Assembly (NCBI RefSeq): GCF_029525555.1
Contig: NZ_JAPDHZ010000003.1
Location: 1,922,001 to 1,986,000, forward strand
Origin: Cohnella ginsengisoli
Lineage (GTDB): Bacteria; Bacillota; Bacilli; Paenibacillales; Paenibacillaceae
DNA: 64,000 nt
Reading direction: 5' to 3'
The notes below the pieces were generated by a model that saw nothing but the letters and a program-made list of their open reading frames with translations, searched no databases and was not told the origin of the DNA. The position numbers and the translations under genes were made by a program. The first letter of the stretch is position 1. Each line of letters opens with the position of its first letter. This document shows positions 36,342 to 45,614 of the stretch, piece after piece.

Positions 36342-37223
36342 TTAACCTTTAACTGCGCCAGCTACCATGCCCTTCGTGATTTTCTCGGCCAGCAGGAAGT
36401 AGACGAGGATGACGGGCAGCGCTCCGAGCACGAGGAAGGCGCCGATCGCCCCGTAGTTGACCGAATACTGGCTGACGAAGCTGTATACGCCGAACGGCAG
36501 CGTCTTGAGCGCTTCCTTGGAGATGAACGTGGCGGCGAGAATGTACTCGTTCCACACGTTGATGAACGTCAGGATGCATACGGTCATGATCGGCGGCACC
36601 GACACGGGCAGGATGATGCTGCGGAAAATGCGGAACACGTTCGCCCCGTCCATGATGGCCGACTCCTCGATCTCGTGCGGAATCGTGCGCAGGAAGCCGC
36701 TCATGATGAAGACGGCGATCGGAATCTGGAACGCGATATACGGCAGGATCATCGCCCAGCGGGTATTCAGGACGTGAATGTTTTTGAAAATGAGCATGAG
36801 CGGCAGCAGCGTGCTCTGCAGCGGAATCATCAGGCCCATCAGGAAAATCAGCATGACGACGTTGCCGTATTTCCAGCGGAAGCGCGTGATCGCGAACGCG
36901 GCCAGCGACGCGAGCAGGATGACGCAGACCATCGTGACGGAGGTGACGATCACGCTGTTCAGCAGGTAGTGCCAGTAACGGCCGCCGGCGAGCGCGTTCG
37001 AATAGTTGCTCCATTGCAGGGAAGCCGGGAGGGCGAAGAAGCTGCCCGACAAGATCTCCTCGTTGGTCTTGACCGAGTAGATGAGCAGCCACAGCAGCGG
37101 ATAGAGCTGCGTGACGAGCAGGACGCCGAAGAAGCCGAATACGATCGTCTTTTTAAGGGAGAACCCACGCCGACGGACTTGCACGGTCGGCTCCCGGACG
37201 GCGATGCTGGCGGATTGGCTCAT
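36342..37223 (-). CDS. ABC sugar permease, MalG/LacG type
   Basis: A 293-residue permease with six helices. The N-terminus is basic (VQVRRRGFSLKK). The EAA loop is IEESAIMDGANVFRIFRSIILPV, and the C-terminus ends KGMVAGAVKG. It follows its partner permease by 33 bp and precedes the sensor kinase. With the upstream genes it forms a full importer except for the ATPase. Confidence 0.92.
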   Translation of the reverse strand: MSQSASIAVREPTVQVRRRGFSLKKTIVFGFFGVLLVTQLYPLLWLLIYSVKTNEEILSGSFFALPASLQWSNYSNALAGGRYWHYLLNSVIVTSVTMVCVILLASLAAFAITRFRWKYGNVVMLIFLMGLMIPLQSTLLPLMLIFKNIHVLNTRWAMILPYIAFQIPIAVFIMSGFLRTIPHEIEESAIMDGANVFRIFRSIILPVSVPPIMTVCILTFINVWNEYILAATFISKEALKTLPFGVYSFVSQYSVNYGAIGAFLVLGALPVILVYFLLAEKITKGMVAGAVKG

Positions 37224-37256
37224 GGGGTTAGCGCCCCCTTTCGTAGGATCGCCGCA

Positions 37257-38150
37257 CTAGTTGTAACGCTTTTCGATGCGGTTGAAGAGGAGATTGATGA
37301 CGACCGTAGCGGCCAGGCACACGACCACGAGAAAGCAGGCGATGGCGCTGCCGTAGCCGTACTTTTGCGACAGAATCGAGATATTGTACATATGGCTGGC
37401 GAGAACGTCCGTCGCATGCGCGGGTCCGCCGGCCGTCGTGACCATGATGAGGTCGAACGACTGTAGCGATCCGATGAACGAGAGCACGACGGAGATCTTG
37501 AAGATCGGCACGATCATCGGCAGGGTAATATATCGGTCGGCCTTGAAGCCCTCGGCGCCGTCGATCTTGGCGGCTTCGTAGATATCGGCCGGAATGTTCT
37601 GTATCCCGGTGAACTGAATGAGGATGTGATAGCCCAGATACTGCCACAGCCCGATGACGATGATGGCGTAGATCGCCACCTTCGGCTCCGACAGCCAGGC
37701 ATGCGTCCAGGAACCGAGTCCGAGCTTGATGAGGATCTGATTGATCATGCCTCCCTGCGACGCAGGGTTGTAGATGGTCTTCCACAGCTGCCCGATCACG
37801 GCGACGGACAGAATGACGGGCATAAAGTAGCTCGATACGAGAAAGTTAGGCTTGCGGACAAAGCGGCTGATCAGGATGGCGACGAACAAAGCGAGCGGCA
37901 GCTGCACCAGCATGGAGAAGCCGGCCAGCATGAACGTCCGCCTGACGGACGGCCAGAATACCGAGTCGTTCGTGAACATGCGGCGGAAATTGTCGAGGCC
38001 GACGTGCTTAGCGACGCCGATGCCGTTCCAATTCAGGGTGGCGTTGTAAAAGGATACGATGATCGGCGCGAATACGAGGCCGACGTACAGCAGCAGACAG
38101 GGCAGCACGAACGCCGCGATCGTCCAGCGGGATACCTTCAGCACATTCAA
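37257..38150 (-). CDS. ABC sugar permease, MalF/UgpA type
   Basis: A permease of about 297 residues. The first helix is TIAAFVLPCLLLYVGLVFAP, the periplasmic loop has KHVGLDNFRRMFTND, and the EAA loop reads IYEAAKIDGAEGFKADRYITLPM. I favour a TTG start at 38150, since GGAGG lies nine bases upstream; the frame also allows an ATG at 38174, for which that GGAGG is internal. Confidence 0.9.
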   Translation of the reverse strand: MNVLKVSRWTIAAFVLPCLLLYVGLVFAPIIVSFYNATLNWNGIGVAKHVGLDNFRRMFTNDSVFWPSVRRTFMLAGFSMLVQLPLALFVAILISRFVRKPNFLVSSYFMPVILSVAVIGQLWKTIYNPASQGGMINQILIKLGLGSWTHAWLSEPKVAIYAIIVIGLWQYLGYHILIQFTGIQNIPADIYEAAKIDGAEGFKADRYITLPMIVPIFKISVVLSFIGSLQSFDLIMVTTAGGPAHATDVLASHMYNISILSQKYGYGSAIACFLVVVCLAATVVINLLFNRIEKRYN

Positions 38151-38238
38151 GGCGGGCGCCTCCTTCGGCGGCATGGGCGATACGGAGACGGAGGGAGGCG
38201 CCAGGCGTCCCCCTCCGTACCGCGATCGTCAGCGCCGA

Positions 38239-39637
38239 TTATTCTTTGTTGTCTTCGTAAGCTTGCTGGTGCTCCTTGGCGACCGCCGCGGCATCCTTCT
38301 TGGAGACGAACAGGTTCTGGATGCTGGACAGATGCGCCTGAGACGTGGCCGGATTCATCGTGTTGTCGAAGGAGATGTCGCCGCCCTTGACGTCCTTGAA
38401 CATCGCGAGCACTTCCATCGCCATGTCGGAGTAGCCTGCCGCCTTGAAGTCGCCGTCCACCTTTTGCGCGACCCCGACGGCGCCCTTGACCGCGAACGCT
38501 TCCTTCGGATAGTTCAGCATGAAGTAGTTCAGGAAGTCGAGCGTCTCCGGCAGGTGCTTGCTGTTCTTGGATACCGCGAACGCGCTGCCCGGCGCCAGCA
38601 TGAACTGGTTCGGATCGCCCTTGCCGCCGACCGTCGGGAACTTGAACACGCCGACGTTGCCGTCTTTGTTCGCGTCGGATACCTCGATGCCGCCGGTCGC
38701 CCAGCTGCCCATGAAGTACATGGCGGCCTTGCCCGTCTTGAACAGGTTCTCGCCGGCGTTGTAGTCGAAGCTCGTCGCGCCTTCCTGGAATGCGCCGGCT
38801 TGCACGAGCTGCTCGAACGCGTCGACCGCGCTCGTGAACGCCGGGTCTTCGAACGTCTTCTTGCCGTCGACGATGTCCTGCAGGAAGCCCGGACCGCCGT
38901 TCGTGCGGAGCAGCACGTTCATGAACAGGAACGAGCCCGTCCAGGTGTCCTTCTCGCCGATGGCCATCGGCTGGATGCCTTTTTCCTTCAGCTTCTTCAC
39001 GTCGGCGACGAGATCCTCGAACGTCGTCGGCGGCGCGTCGATGCCGGCTTGCTTGAACAGCGCCTTATTATAGTAGAGCAGCGCGATGTTGTTGCCGTCG
39101 GGCAGCGCGTACAGGTTGCCGTCGAAGGTGTAGTAGTCCAGGATCCCGGATTGGAACGAGTCCTTCAGGCCGTTCTTCTCGACCATCTCGTTGAGGGGCG
39201 CGAACAGGCCGGCGTCGACGTAAGGCTTCATCTGCGCGGACGGGTTGACGATCGTGATGTCCGGCACCTCGTTGGAGGCGGCTTGCGTCTTCAGCTTCTG
39301 CTTCTGCTGGTCGGTGTTCAGCGAGTCGAGCTCGATATGGACGTTCGGGTGGTCGGTCTCGTACTGCTTCACGATCTTGTGCAGCATGTTGTACTTCGGA
39401 TCGGTCGGGTCCGGATAAATGTTCTGGAACGTAATCGTTACTTTTTCGCCGCTGGCGGCGCTGGAGGAGGCGGGCGCGCTGGCCGAAGCCGAGGCCGGCG
39501 TAGAGGCCGAAGCCGATGGGGAAGCCGCCGCGTCGCCGCCGTTGTTCCCATTATTGGAAGAGCCGCAGGCTGCCAAGCTGACGGCGAGGAAGCCCGCCAT
39601 CGCGGTGCCAGCCACCTTTTTTGCCGGTCGTAATCAT
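38239..39637 (-). CDS. Lipoprotein sugar-binding protein of ABC importer (frameshifted start)
   Basis: An extracellular solute-binding protein of about 465 residues. The lipobox LAAC lies near residue 25, then a Ser/Ala/Gly linker and the binding domain (KVTITFQNIYPDPTDPKYN). QTDHPNVHIELD-like (YETDHPNVHIELDS) and EVPDITIVNP are typical. The signal peptide is split by a six-A run (39617-39622). With one A removed the start is MITTGKKVAGTAMAGFL at 39637, preceded by AAGGGGGG. Without it, translation could only begin at the inner ATG. It heads the importer/sensor operon running to 33.3 kb. Confidence 0.9.
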
Positions 39638-39831
39638 GTTCGAATCCCCCCTTGACTTGGTATAGCCTCATTATGCTCGGAGGTGTAATCGCATACAATG
39701 CGTATACTTAGGAGTCGATGTTTGTTTTCTTAATATGGCTTCAAAATGGATTGATAATGGTTTGCGAAACATCGGACTTCGCGCGTCGCAGTAATCGCAA
39801 TTTCTGCGGTTGTAGCTGGTCGTCTTTTAAG

Positions 39832-39952
39832 TAACGGTGCTTTTCGCGCTTGCAGCACCCGCTTTTCGCCCGCACACCGCTGTAAGCTCGCTTTTCTCGC
39901 TTGTTTCCGGGCGCGATTCCAGTAACGTTGCTTTCCTCGCTTGCACATCATC
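39832..39952. repeat. Degenerate dispersed repeat (GTAACG-GCTTTTCTCGCTTGC type)
   Basis: This stretch has several loose copies of GTAACGNTGCTTT and TCGCTTGC, similar to the 40-bp repeat at 1279-1358. It fills the gap between the importer operon and the AraC/GyrI gene terminator. No gene is seen between 39638 and 40017. Confidence 0.45.
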
Positions 39953-39963
39953 GCAGCGCAGCA

Positions 39964-40003
39964 CAAAAAATCTCCCTCCCCGCTATCCGCGGTTCGGGAG
40001 ATT
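39964..40003 (-). terminator. Terminator after AraC/GyrI gene
   Basis: On the minus strand, GGAATCTCCC pairs with GGGAGATT and a run of six T residues follows, 15 bp past the gene stop. Confidence 0.8.
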
Positions 40004-40017
40004 CCTTAACCATCGCC

Positions 40018-40897
40018 TTATTGTCTTCTTCGCACCGGGATCCAGATCTCGCTCCGGTAGTCCGGCTTGCTCGTGTCCTGGCCCTCGTTCCACAGCAGCT
40101 CGGGACCTGGCGCCAGCTCGTAGCTCGAAGACGGAAACCACTCGGCGTAAATCCGCCCCCAGACGGATTGCAGCGCGGACGGGAAAGCGCCGACCGCCTC
40201 GAATACGGCCCACTCCGAAGCGGCGACCTCCAGCGCGTTCAGGTGCGCCGGGCATTCCCGCGTCGTCGCGGCACCGATGTACTGGTCGACCTCGCCGCCG
40301 TCTTTCCTTCCCTCCGAAAAGTTCGCCGAAGCGCTGATCAATCCGGCCGGCTCGACGTCGGACAGCCCCTTCAGCTCCGCGATCAATTCCCCCCGTCAGA
40401 CGGCCCCAAAGCTCCGCGATGTGCGGGTTGACGCCCTCATAGATCAGGGGCACCCGCTTCATGATACCGACGATGCGAAACGCCTCTTTTTCAACCAACC
40501 GATACTTCATCTCGTCGCCTCCCTCGATCGTCAATCGGAAGGTCATCCGCGGATAGGCTTTGAGCGGCCGGCCGAGCCGGCGCGCCTCGGAGGGCGCCAA
40601 GCCGTGCATCGCCTGAAAGGCGCGGGCGAACGAATCCGCCGTGCCGTAGCCGTACTTCACCGCGATATCGAGGATTCTCGCTTCGCTGCCGATCAGCTCG
40701 AACGCCGCCAAGGTCAGGCGTCTGCGCCTCACGTACTCCGTCAGCGTCACGCCCGCGAGCGAAGCGAACATGCGGCGAAAATGATGCTCGCCGCAGCAAG
40801 CCCGCCGCGCGGCTTCGCCGATATCGGGCGCTTCCTCGTCCGCGAGATGCGCCTCCAGATACGCCAGCCCCTCGTTCAACCGGTCAAGTCCGTTCAT
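40018..40897 (-). CDS. AraC regulator with GyrI-like effector domain (frameshifted)
   Basis: A regulator of about 292 residues. The N-terminal AraC double helix-turn-helix (residues 1-105) includes IGEAARRACCGEHHFRRMFASL and ILDIAVKYGYGTADSFARAFQAM. The C-terminal half is a GyrI/SOUL-type small-molecule binding domain (VEKEAFRIVGIMKRVPL; AVGAFPSALQSVWGRIYAEWFPSS; LLWNEG). This is the Rob/SAV_2512-like architecture, usually linked to drug or toxin response. The frame breaks at GGGGGG (40389-40394); removing one G joins ELWGRLTG to ELIAELKGLSDVEP. It stands alone. Confidence 0.87.
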
Positions 40898-41035
40898 GCG
40901 GAACGACCTCCCTTCGCCTTCAAGATTAGCAAGACCGACACGGAGAGGTCCGACTTTTCCGGTGCAGGTTCGGACGGATGACGATGCAACGCAGGAAAGA
41001 GCGCCGGATTACAGGAGCCTCCAGAATACGGCCGG

Positions 41036-41860
41036 TTATACCTTCGCGATCTTGGCCGGATTGTTGATTTTGTAAGGAATCGGATGCTTCGCAAGCTTTT
41101 TGGCGACGACCTTGGCCTCGAACGTGAGCTTGTCCCCCGCCTCGAGCTCAAGCTTCTTCAGCGTGGCGCTGTGGCTCGACCATGCCTCGCCCAGCTCCGT
41201 CTCCGTGCCGGCGATTGTGACCGCCTCATAGATGATGACCTCGTCGTCGTTGTCCGCGAAGTGGTTGGGCACCGTCGTGAACTCCTTGACGGTCGCCGTC
41301 AGCTTGACCTTTTCCTCGGGAAGCTGCACCTTCTTCGACCGCGCCGCACCGGCCTTCGCCTTGGGCAGCGCCCTGGTGGCAGCAGGAGACGCAGGAGACG
41401 CATCCCCCGATGCGACGAACGAAGCGAACGCGTCCGCCGCCGAACGATCGTCCTCTGCCGGCGCCTCTACGCCCGGGGGAGACGCCGATGCCGGGCTCGC
41501 CGCGACGGGGGCCGTCTCGGATGCAGTCTCCGCGGCCGTCTCCTCGCGCTCGCCTCCCGCATCCTCCGTATCCGCGGCGCTCGCATAGCGCTGGCCAAAG
41601 TTCGCCGCCTGCATTTCCTTCAAATAAGAGGGGTGAATGCAGTGCTTCTGCTTGTTCGGGAGCTCGATGACGGCGGTCATATGATCGACGTAGCCGACGA
41701 TGCCGCAGGCTTCCTTCAGTCCGTTGCCCTTGTAGTAGAACGTCTTGGCCTTGGTCGCCTTCTCGGAGACCAGGTCCCATTCCTTCAGCTTGTCGAGCTG
41801 CTCCGCTTCGTCCGCGAACGCAATATAACTCGCCGGCTCAATGACAAACGCGTAAACCAT
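41036..41860 (-). CDS. Conserved hypothetical protein with Ala/Pro-rich linker
   Basis: A 274-residue protein I do not recognise. It has an N-terminal globular part (residues 1-105: VYAFVIEPASYIAFADEAEQLDKLKEWD; a loop with KQKHCIHPSYLKEMQ), a low-complexity Glu/Ala/Ser/Pro linker (about 110-185), and a C-terminal beta-rich part with VKLTATVKEFTTVPNHFADNDDEVIIYEAVTI and LELEAGDKLTFEAKVVAKKL. The C-terminal part resembles a small OB-like or nucleic-acid binding fold, but I would not claim it. No signal peptide or helices are seen. The start at 41860 follows AAAGGCGGG. Confidence 0.6.
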   Translation of the reverse strand: MVYAFVIEPASYIAFADEAEQLDKLKEWDLVSEKATKAKTFYYKGNGLKEACGIVGYVDHMTAVIELPNKQKHCIHPSYLKEMQAANFGQRYASAADTEDAGGEREETAAETASETAPVAASPASASPPGVEAPAEDDRSAADAFASFVASGDASPASPAATRALPKAKAGAARSKKVQLPEEKVKLTATVKEFTTVPNHFADNDDEVIIYEAVTIAGTETELGEAWSSHSATLKKLELEAGDKLTFEAKVVAKKLAKHPIPYKINNPAKIAKV

Positions 41861-42068
41861 CTTATCCCGCCTTTTATCCATGAATAATCCCGGACCGGAC
41901 TCATATCCTGTATCCAAGTATAGCGCTATAGCTTGATTATAAATCGTACCGCCGAAAGAATACCACCGCCCGTATTCCCCGCGCGAAGCCGCATCTGCCA
42001 CCGCGACGCTATTCACCCCGGCCCAAGCGCCCACATACTTTGGTTAAAAAGCAAAGCGGGTGCGATCC

Positions 42069-43205
42069 ATGATCAGCCGCTCCGGCCTCATCGCCTTGCC
42101 CGAGGATGCGGGCGCCCATCCTTTGTCCAACGTGGAGTGGTGGTACTGCTACGCCTTGCTGACCGGGAGCAGGGGCGGGCGCTACGCCGTCATGGCTTCC
42201 TTTTTCCGCGTCGGGGAATGGGCGGCCCCCAAAGGACATTATATCATCCACTCGCTCGCCCGCTTGGACAGGGCGCGGTTCGAAAGTCATTCGGAGCTCG
42301 ACCGGTCGCTCGCGCTCCAGATGGCCGGCGTCTACTTGCCCGCTTATTTGCTGGCGCATCCGACCGACGGACATACGTGGGACATCTACAGCCGGCTGCT
42401 CGCGAGCGCCCTGCCCGAGCCGCATCGCTATATGCCGTCTTCGTCCGCCAAAGCCCGTCCGACCAGGCTCGCCTACGGCCAGAACCGGATGACGTTCGCG
42501 AATGACGCCGAGGCCGGCTTCGAACTGACGCTGAGCGCCGACACCGCTCGGCTTCGCTTGAAGTTCGCGCCGAACAAGCCCGTATCCGTCATCGACGAGT
42601 CGGGCGGGCTTAACGGCTTGCGCTATTACTCCCAGACGCGCAGCCGCGTGTACGGAGAGCTGTACGAAGAAGGACGCGCGGAGACGCTGCGCGGCGAAGG
42701 CTGGTTCGATCATCAATGGGGGCGCAGCTACGGGCTGCTGACGGGCGAGGGCTGGGACTGGTTCGGGCTGCAACTCGACGACGGCCGCGAGCTGCTCGTC
42801 AGCCGGCTGCGGCCGGCCGGTTCGGGCATGGCAAACGGCGCTGAAGCTCGCACCGAGGCCAGGCTCATCGGGCGGGACGGCTCGACGGCGCCGTCGGACC
42901 GTGTCGTTCTTCGCCCCTTAAGGCATTGGCGAAGCGAAGAGACGGGCGCCGACTATCCCGTAGCCTGGACGATATCGCTGCCCGACTACGGGATGGCGCT
43001 TCGCGTCGCGCCGCTCATGGACCGGCAGGAGATGCCCGTGCTCGGACCGCTGCGGGCGATCTGGGAAGGCGTCGTCTCCTTCGAAGGCGACGGACGGGAC
43101 GGCGACGGGGCGCCGGCGCGGATCGCGGGCTACGGCTTCATGGAGCTGGTCGGCTATCCGCAGTCCGCACGGATTGCGCCGGCGCCTTTCCGTCACTGGC
43201 CGTAG
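42069..43205 (+). CDS. CrtC/AttH-like lipocalin-fold protein
   Basis: A 378-residue protein with the CrtC/AttH pattern: SNVEWWYCYALLTG near the N-terminus, GEGWFDHQWGRSYG in the middle and WDWFGLQLDDGRELLVSRLR after it. Members include carotenoid 1,2-hydratase and secreted AttH-like hydrolases; many are uncharacterised. No signal peptide is evident. The frame starts at a GTG at 42060; I prefer the ATG at 42069. Neighbours give no pathway. Whether it has hydratase activity is open. Confidence 0.7.
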   Translation: MISRSGLIALPEDAGAHPLSNVEWWYCYALLTGSRGGRYAVMASFFRVGEWAAPKGHYIIHSLARLDRARFESHSELDRSLALQMAGVYLPAYLLAHPTDGHTWDIYSRLLASALPEPHRYMPSSSAKARPTRLAYGQNRMTFANDAEAGFELTLSADTARLRLKFAPNKPVSVIDESGGLNGLRYYSQTRSRVYGELYEEGRAETLRGEGWFDHQWGRSYGLLTGEGWDWFGLQLDDGRELLVSRLRPAGSGMANGAEARTEARLIGRDGSTAPSDRVVLRPLRHWRSEETGADYPVAWTISLPDYGMALRVAPLMDRQEMPVLGPLRAIWEGVVSFEGDGRDGDGAPARIAGYGFMELVGYPQSARIAPAPFRHWP

Positions 43206-43264
43206 TTGTTCGCCGCGTCCGACAGCTGCCCGGCGACTTCCGCGATAGGCGCCAAGGCTCTGCT

Positions 43265-43304
43265 GAATTCGTCCATGCCCGCCGATACGGGCTTGGACGA
43301 ATTC
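43265..43304. other. Long perfect-type hairpin
   Basis: GAATTCGTCCATGCCCG pairs with CGGGCTTGGACGAATTC: a 17-bp stem with one mismatch and a 6-base loop, 60 bp after the CrtC-like gene stop. No T-run follows, so it is not a standard terminator. The stretch 43206-43480 otherwise holds only the AT-rich upstream region of the MFS gene and a short open frame on the minus strand that I do not trust. Confidence 0.6.
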
Positions 43305-43480
43305 GCGATCTCCCCTACCGTGCGATCCAAAGCAAAAAAAAGAGCAATCCAAAAGAAATATTCGCAACATTCGTATGCTATGGTAGAATCGAGCAACAAA
43401 GCGAGCCGGAAAAGCGTTTACTTTGTGAAAACCGACCGCATCGCTATGAACGCCGCCAATATTAAGGAGTGTATGAACCT

Positions 43481-44743
43481 ATGAATTCGGCATCCCCTGT
43501 CGCAACGGGAAAGCCGCCCAGCCTGCTGTCGAGCCGCTTCCTGCAAACCATCCTGCTGTCCAACGTCCTGCTGCAAATCGGCATCTGGGTCCGCAACTTC
43601 GCGATCCTGCTGTACGTCGCGGCCAAGACGGACAACGACCCCTACGCCATCTCGCTCATCAGCGTCGCCGAGTTCGCCCCGATCTTCGTCTTTTCGTTCA
43701 TCGGCGGCACCTTCGCCGACCGCTGGAAGCCGAAGCGCACGATGGTATGGTGCGACCTGCTGTCCGCCGTGTCCGTATTCGTCGTGCTGCTCAGCATCCA
43801 CTTCGGCACCTGGCATGCCGTCTACCTCGTGACCTTTATATCCGCCATCCTGTCGCAGTTCTCCCAGCCCTCCGGCATGCGCCTGTTCAAGCAGCACGTG
43901 CCGGAAGCCCAGATGCAGCAGGGCATGGCTATCTTCCAGTCCCTGATGGCCATCTTCATGGTGCTTGGCCCGATGCTCGGCACGTTCGCCTACAGCCGCT
44001 TCGGACTGGAGACGTCGATCGCGGTCATGGGCGTCGCATTCCTGCTGTCCGCGGCCGTGCTCGTCCGGCTGCCCGCCGACCTGCCGCAGGAGCGCAATGC
44101 CGCGCAGAGCCATTTCCGCCGGGAATTCGTCGAAGGATTCAGCTACGTCTGGCAGAGCCCCGTGCTTCGCATGCTCGGACTGGCCTTCCTGCTGGCGGGC
44201 CTCGCCGTCGGCACCGCCCAGGCGCTCAACCTGTTCGTCGTCATCGAACGGCTCGGCAAGCCGGAGGACTTCCTCCAGTACATGCTCATGGTCAGCGGCG
44301 GCGCGATGCTCATCGGCGGCGGACTCGTCGCCGCGTTCGCCCAGAAGGTGCCGCCGCAGGCGCTGCTTGCTACAGGCATGTTCTTCGGCGCGGTCTGCAC
44401 CGTGATCGTCGGCTATTCCACGAGCGTGCCGCTCACGCTGGTCGTCCAGTTCATTAACGGGCTCGTCTTCCCTTGCATCCACATCGGCATCAGCACGATG
44501 ATCCTCAAGTGGTCCAAGCCGACGATCATCGGACGCGTCAACGGCGTGCTGAGCCCGATGTTCACCGGCATGATGGTCATCTCGATGTCCGCGGCGGGCG
44601 CGCTCAAGAAGTCCTTTCCGCTCGAGGTCATCTTCTCGGCGGCCGGCGCCCTGTTCCTGATCGGCACGTTCGCGATGCTGGCGATCGTCAGACAGCGCCC
44701 GCCGGTGCACGCCGCCGAGGGCATGGCGCAGACGAGCGCCTAA
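43481..44743 (+). CDS. MFS transporter (enterobactin/macrolide exporter type)
   Basis: A 420-residue major facilitator protein with about 12 helices. Typical blocks are the N-terminal FLQTILLSNVLLQIGIWVRNFAILLYV, the loop 2-3 motif GGTFADRWKPKRTMVW, and MRLFKQHVPEAQMQQGMAIFQSLM. It matches the MFS_3/MefA-type exporter group. Start at 43481 follows AAGGAG; a GTG 12 bases upstream is less likely. It would pump a drug or siderophore out with the proton gradient; the substrate is unknown. Confidence 0.87.
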   Translation: MNSASPVATGKPPSLLSSRFLQTILLSNVLLQIGIWVRNFAILLYVAAKTDNDPYAISLISVAEFAPIFVFSFIGGTFADRWKPKRTMVWCDLLSAVSVFVVLLSIHFGTWHAVYLVTFISAILSQFSQPSGMRLFKQHVPEAQMQQGMAIFQSLMAIFMVLGPMLGTFAYSRFGLETSIAVMGVAFLLSAAVLVRLPADLPQERNAAQSHFRREFVEGFSYVWQSPVLRMLGLAFLLAGLAVGTAQALNLFVVIERLGKPEDFLQYMLMVSGGAMLIGGGLVAAFAQKVPPQALLATGMFFGAVCTVIVGYSTSVPLTLVVQFINGLVFPCIHIGISTMILKWSKPTIIGRVNGVLSPMFTGMMVISMSAAGALKKSFPLEVIFSAAGALFLIGTFAMLAIVRQRPPVHAAEGMAQTSA

Positions 44744-44766
44744 GGCGTTTGCGTCGTAAGATTTAT

Positions 44767-44865
44767 CGGCGTGTATGAAGATTGAAAATCTTCCGACGCC
44801 GAAAAATAAGTTCTATGCTGACTAAATGAAACAGCGGTGGACTAAGACTTGAAACAAAGTCTTAG
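44767..44865. other. Two hairpins in gap after MFS gene
   Basis: The 250-bp gap holds two clear stems. CGGCGT/ACGCCG with inner GAAGATT/AATCTTC lies at 44767-44801, and CTAAGACTT/AAGTCTTAG with a six-base loop at 44842-44865. The first may end the convergent transcripts, though neither has a full T-run. Confidence 0.45.
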
Positions 44866-44993
44866 CCCAGACTTAATAACATCCGAAGCATTGTTTGTAG
44901 TCCATGTGGAGAAGCCGCGAATGAAAAGCTGCGCTATCGTTCCAGCTCGCTAAATGCTGGCTGTCAGTCTACGACTTTAGCGGCTGTCGCTCG

Positions 44994-45614
44994 CTAGCGA
45001 TGCATGCGATCCTCTCCCTTGCGCGCGGCCAATCGCCGCAGCTCGCGCCGATGCGTAAAGGCAAGCAGCAGCCCGTTCGCGAGCGCGAGTGCCGCGATCG
45101 GCGCAGGGAAGGCGCGTGCGAGCGCGTAGACGAACAGCAGCAGCATCCCCAGCACGACCTGGAAGGCGTCCGCTTCGGCGGACGCCTTCTTTGGGCCTCG
45201 CGTCAGGCGGCCGCCAAAGAGCAGCGCCGCGAGGATGACCGCATAAGCGAGCGCGCTCTCGAACGAGAGCGCGCACCAGACGCCGAACGTGGTCGCGATC
45301 GCTTTGCCGCCTCTTCCCCGAAGGAACGGGGAGAAGGCATGACCAAGTACGGGCATCAAGGCAGACGCGGCAGCGGCATAGCCCGACATGCGTCCGGAAG
45401 CGAGCATGATAGCTACAGGAGCCAAGCCTTTGGCAAAGTCGAGCGCGATTCCTGCGATGCCATATGCGAAGCCGGCCGCCCGCCACAGATTCAGGGCACC
45501 CGGATTGCCGTCGCCGATCTCGCGAAGGTTGCTGCGCGCCGCAAGGCCCAGCCAGTAGGAGAACATGAGCGAGCCGCACAGGAACAGCGCCGCCGACCAG
45601 AGGAGGAACGTCAC
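44994..45614 (-). CDS. PlsY-like glycerol-3-phosphate acyltransferase family protein
   Basis: A 206-residue membrane protein with about five helices resembling PlsY. The phosphate loop region reads SNLREIGDGNPGALNLWRAAG (PlsY: GSGNxGATN), and HAFSPFLRGRGGKAIATTFG matches the second PlsY motif. The start is a GTG whose last two bases are shared with the stop of the glycosyltransferase gene (GTGA). GDGNPGALN instead of GSGNxGATN marks it as a divergent paralogue, so the acceptor may not be glycerol-3-phosphate. It is last in a TetR-flanked operon. Confidence 0.82.
   Translation of the reverse strand: MTFLLWSAALFLCGSLMFSYWLGLAARSNLREIGDGNPGALNLWRAAGFAYGIAGIALDFAKGLAPVAIMLASGRMSGYAAAASALMPVLGHAFSPFLRGRGGKAIATTFGVWCALSFESALAYAVILAALLFGGRLTRGPKKASAEADAFQVVLGMLLLFVYALARAFPAPIAALALANGLLLAFTHRRELRRLAARKGEDRMHR

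Noticed and set aside
43193..43399. Short minus-strand frame ending GQLSDAANNYGQ that looks vaguely like a chemoreceptor tail
   Set aside because: Its GC-rich part coincides with the 17-bp hairpin and the rest is AT-rich leader of the MFS gene; no start signal is seen.
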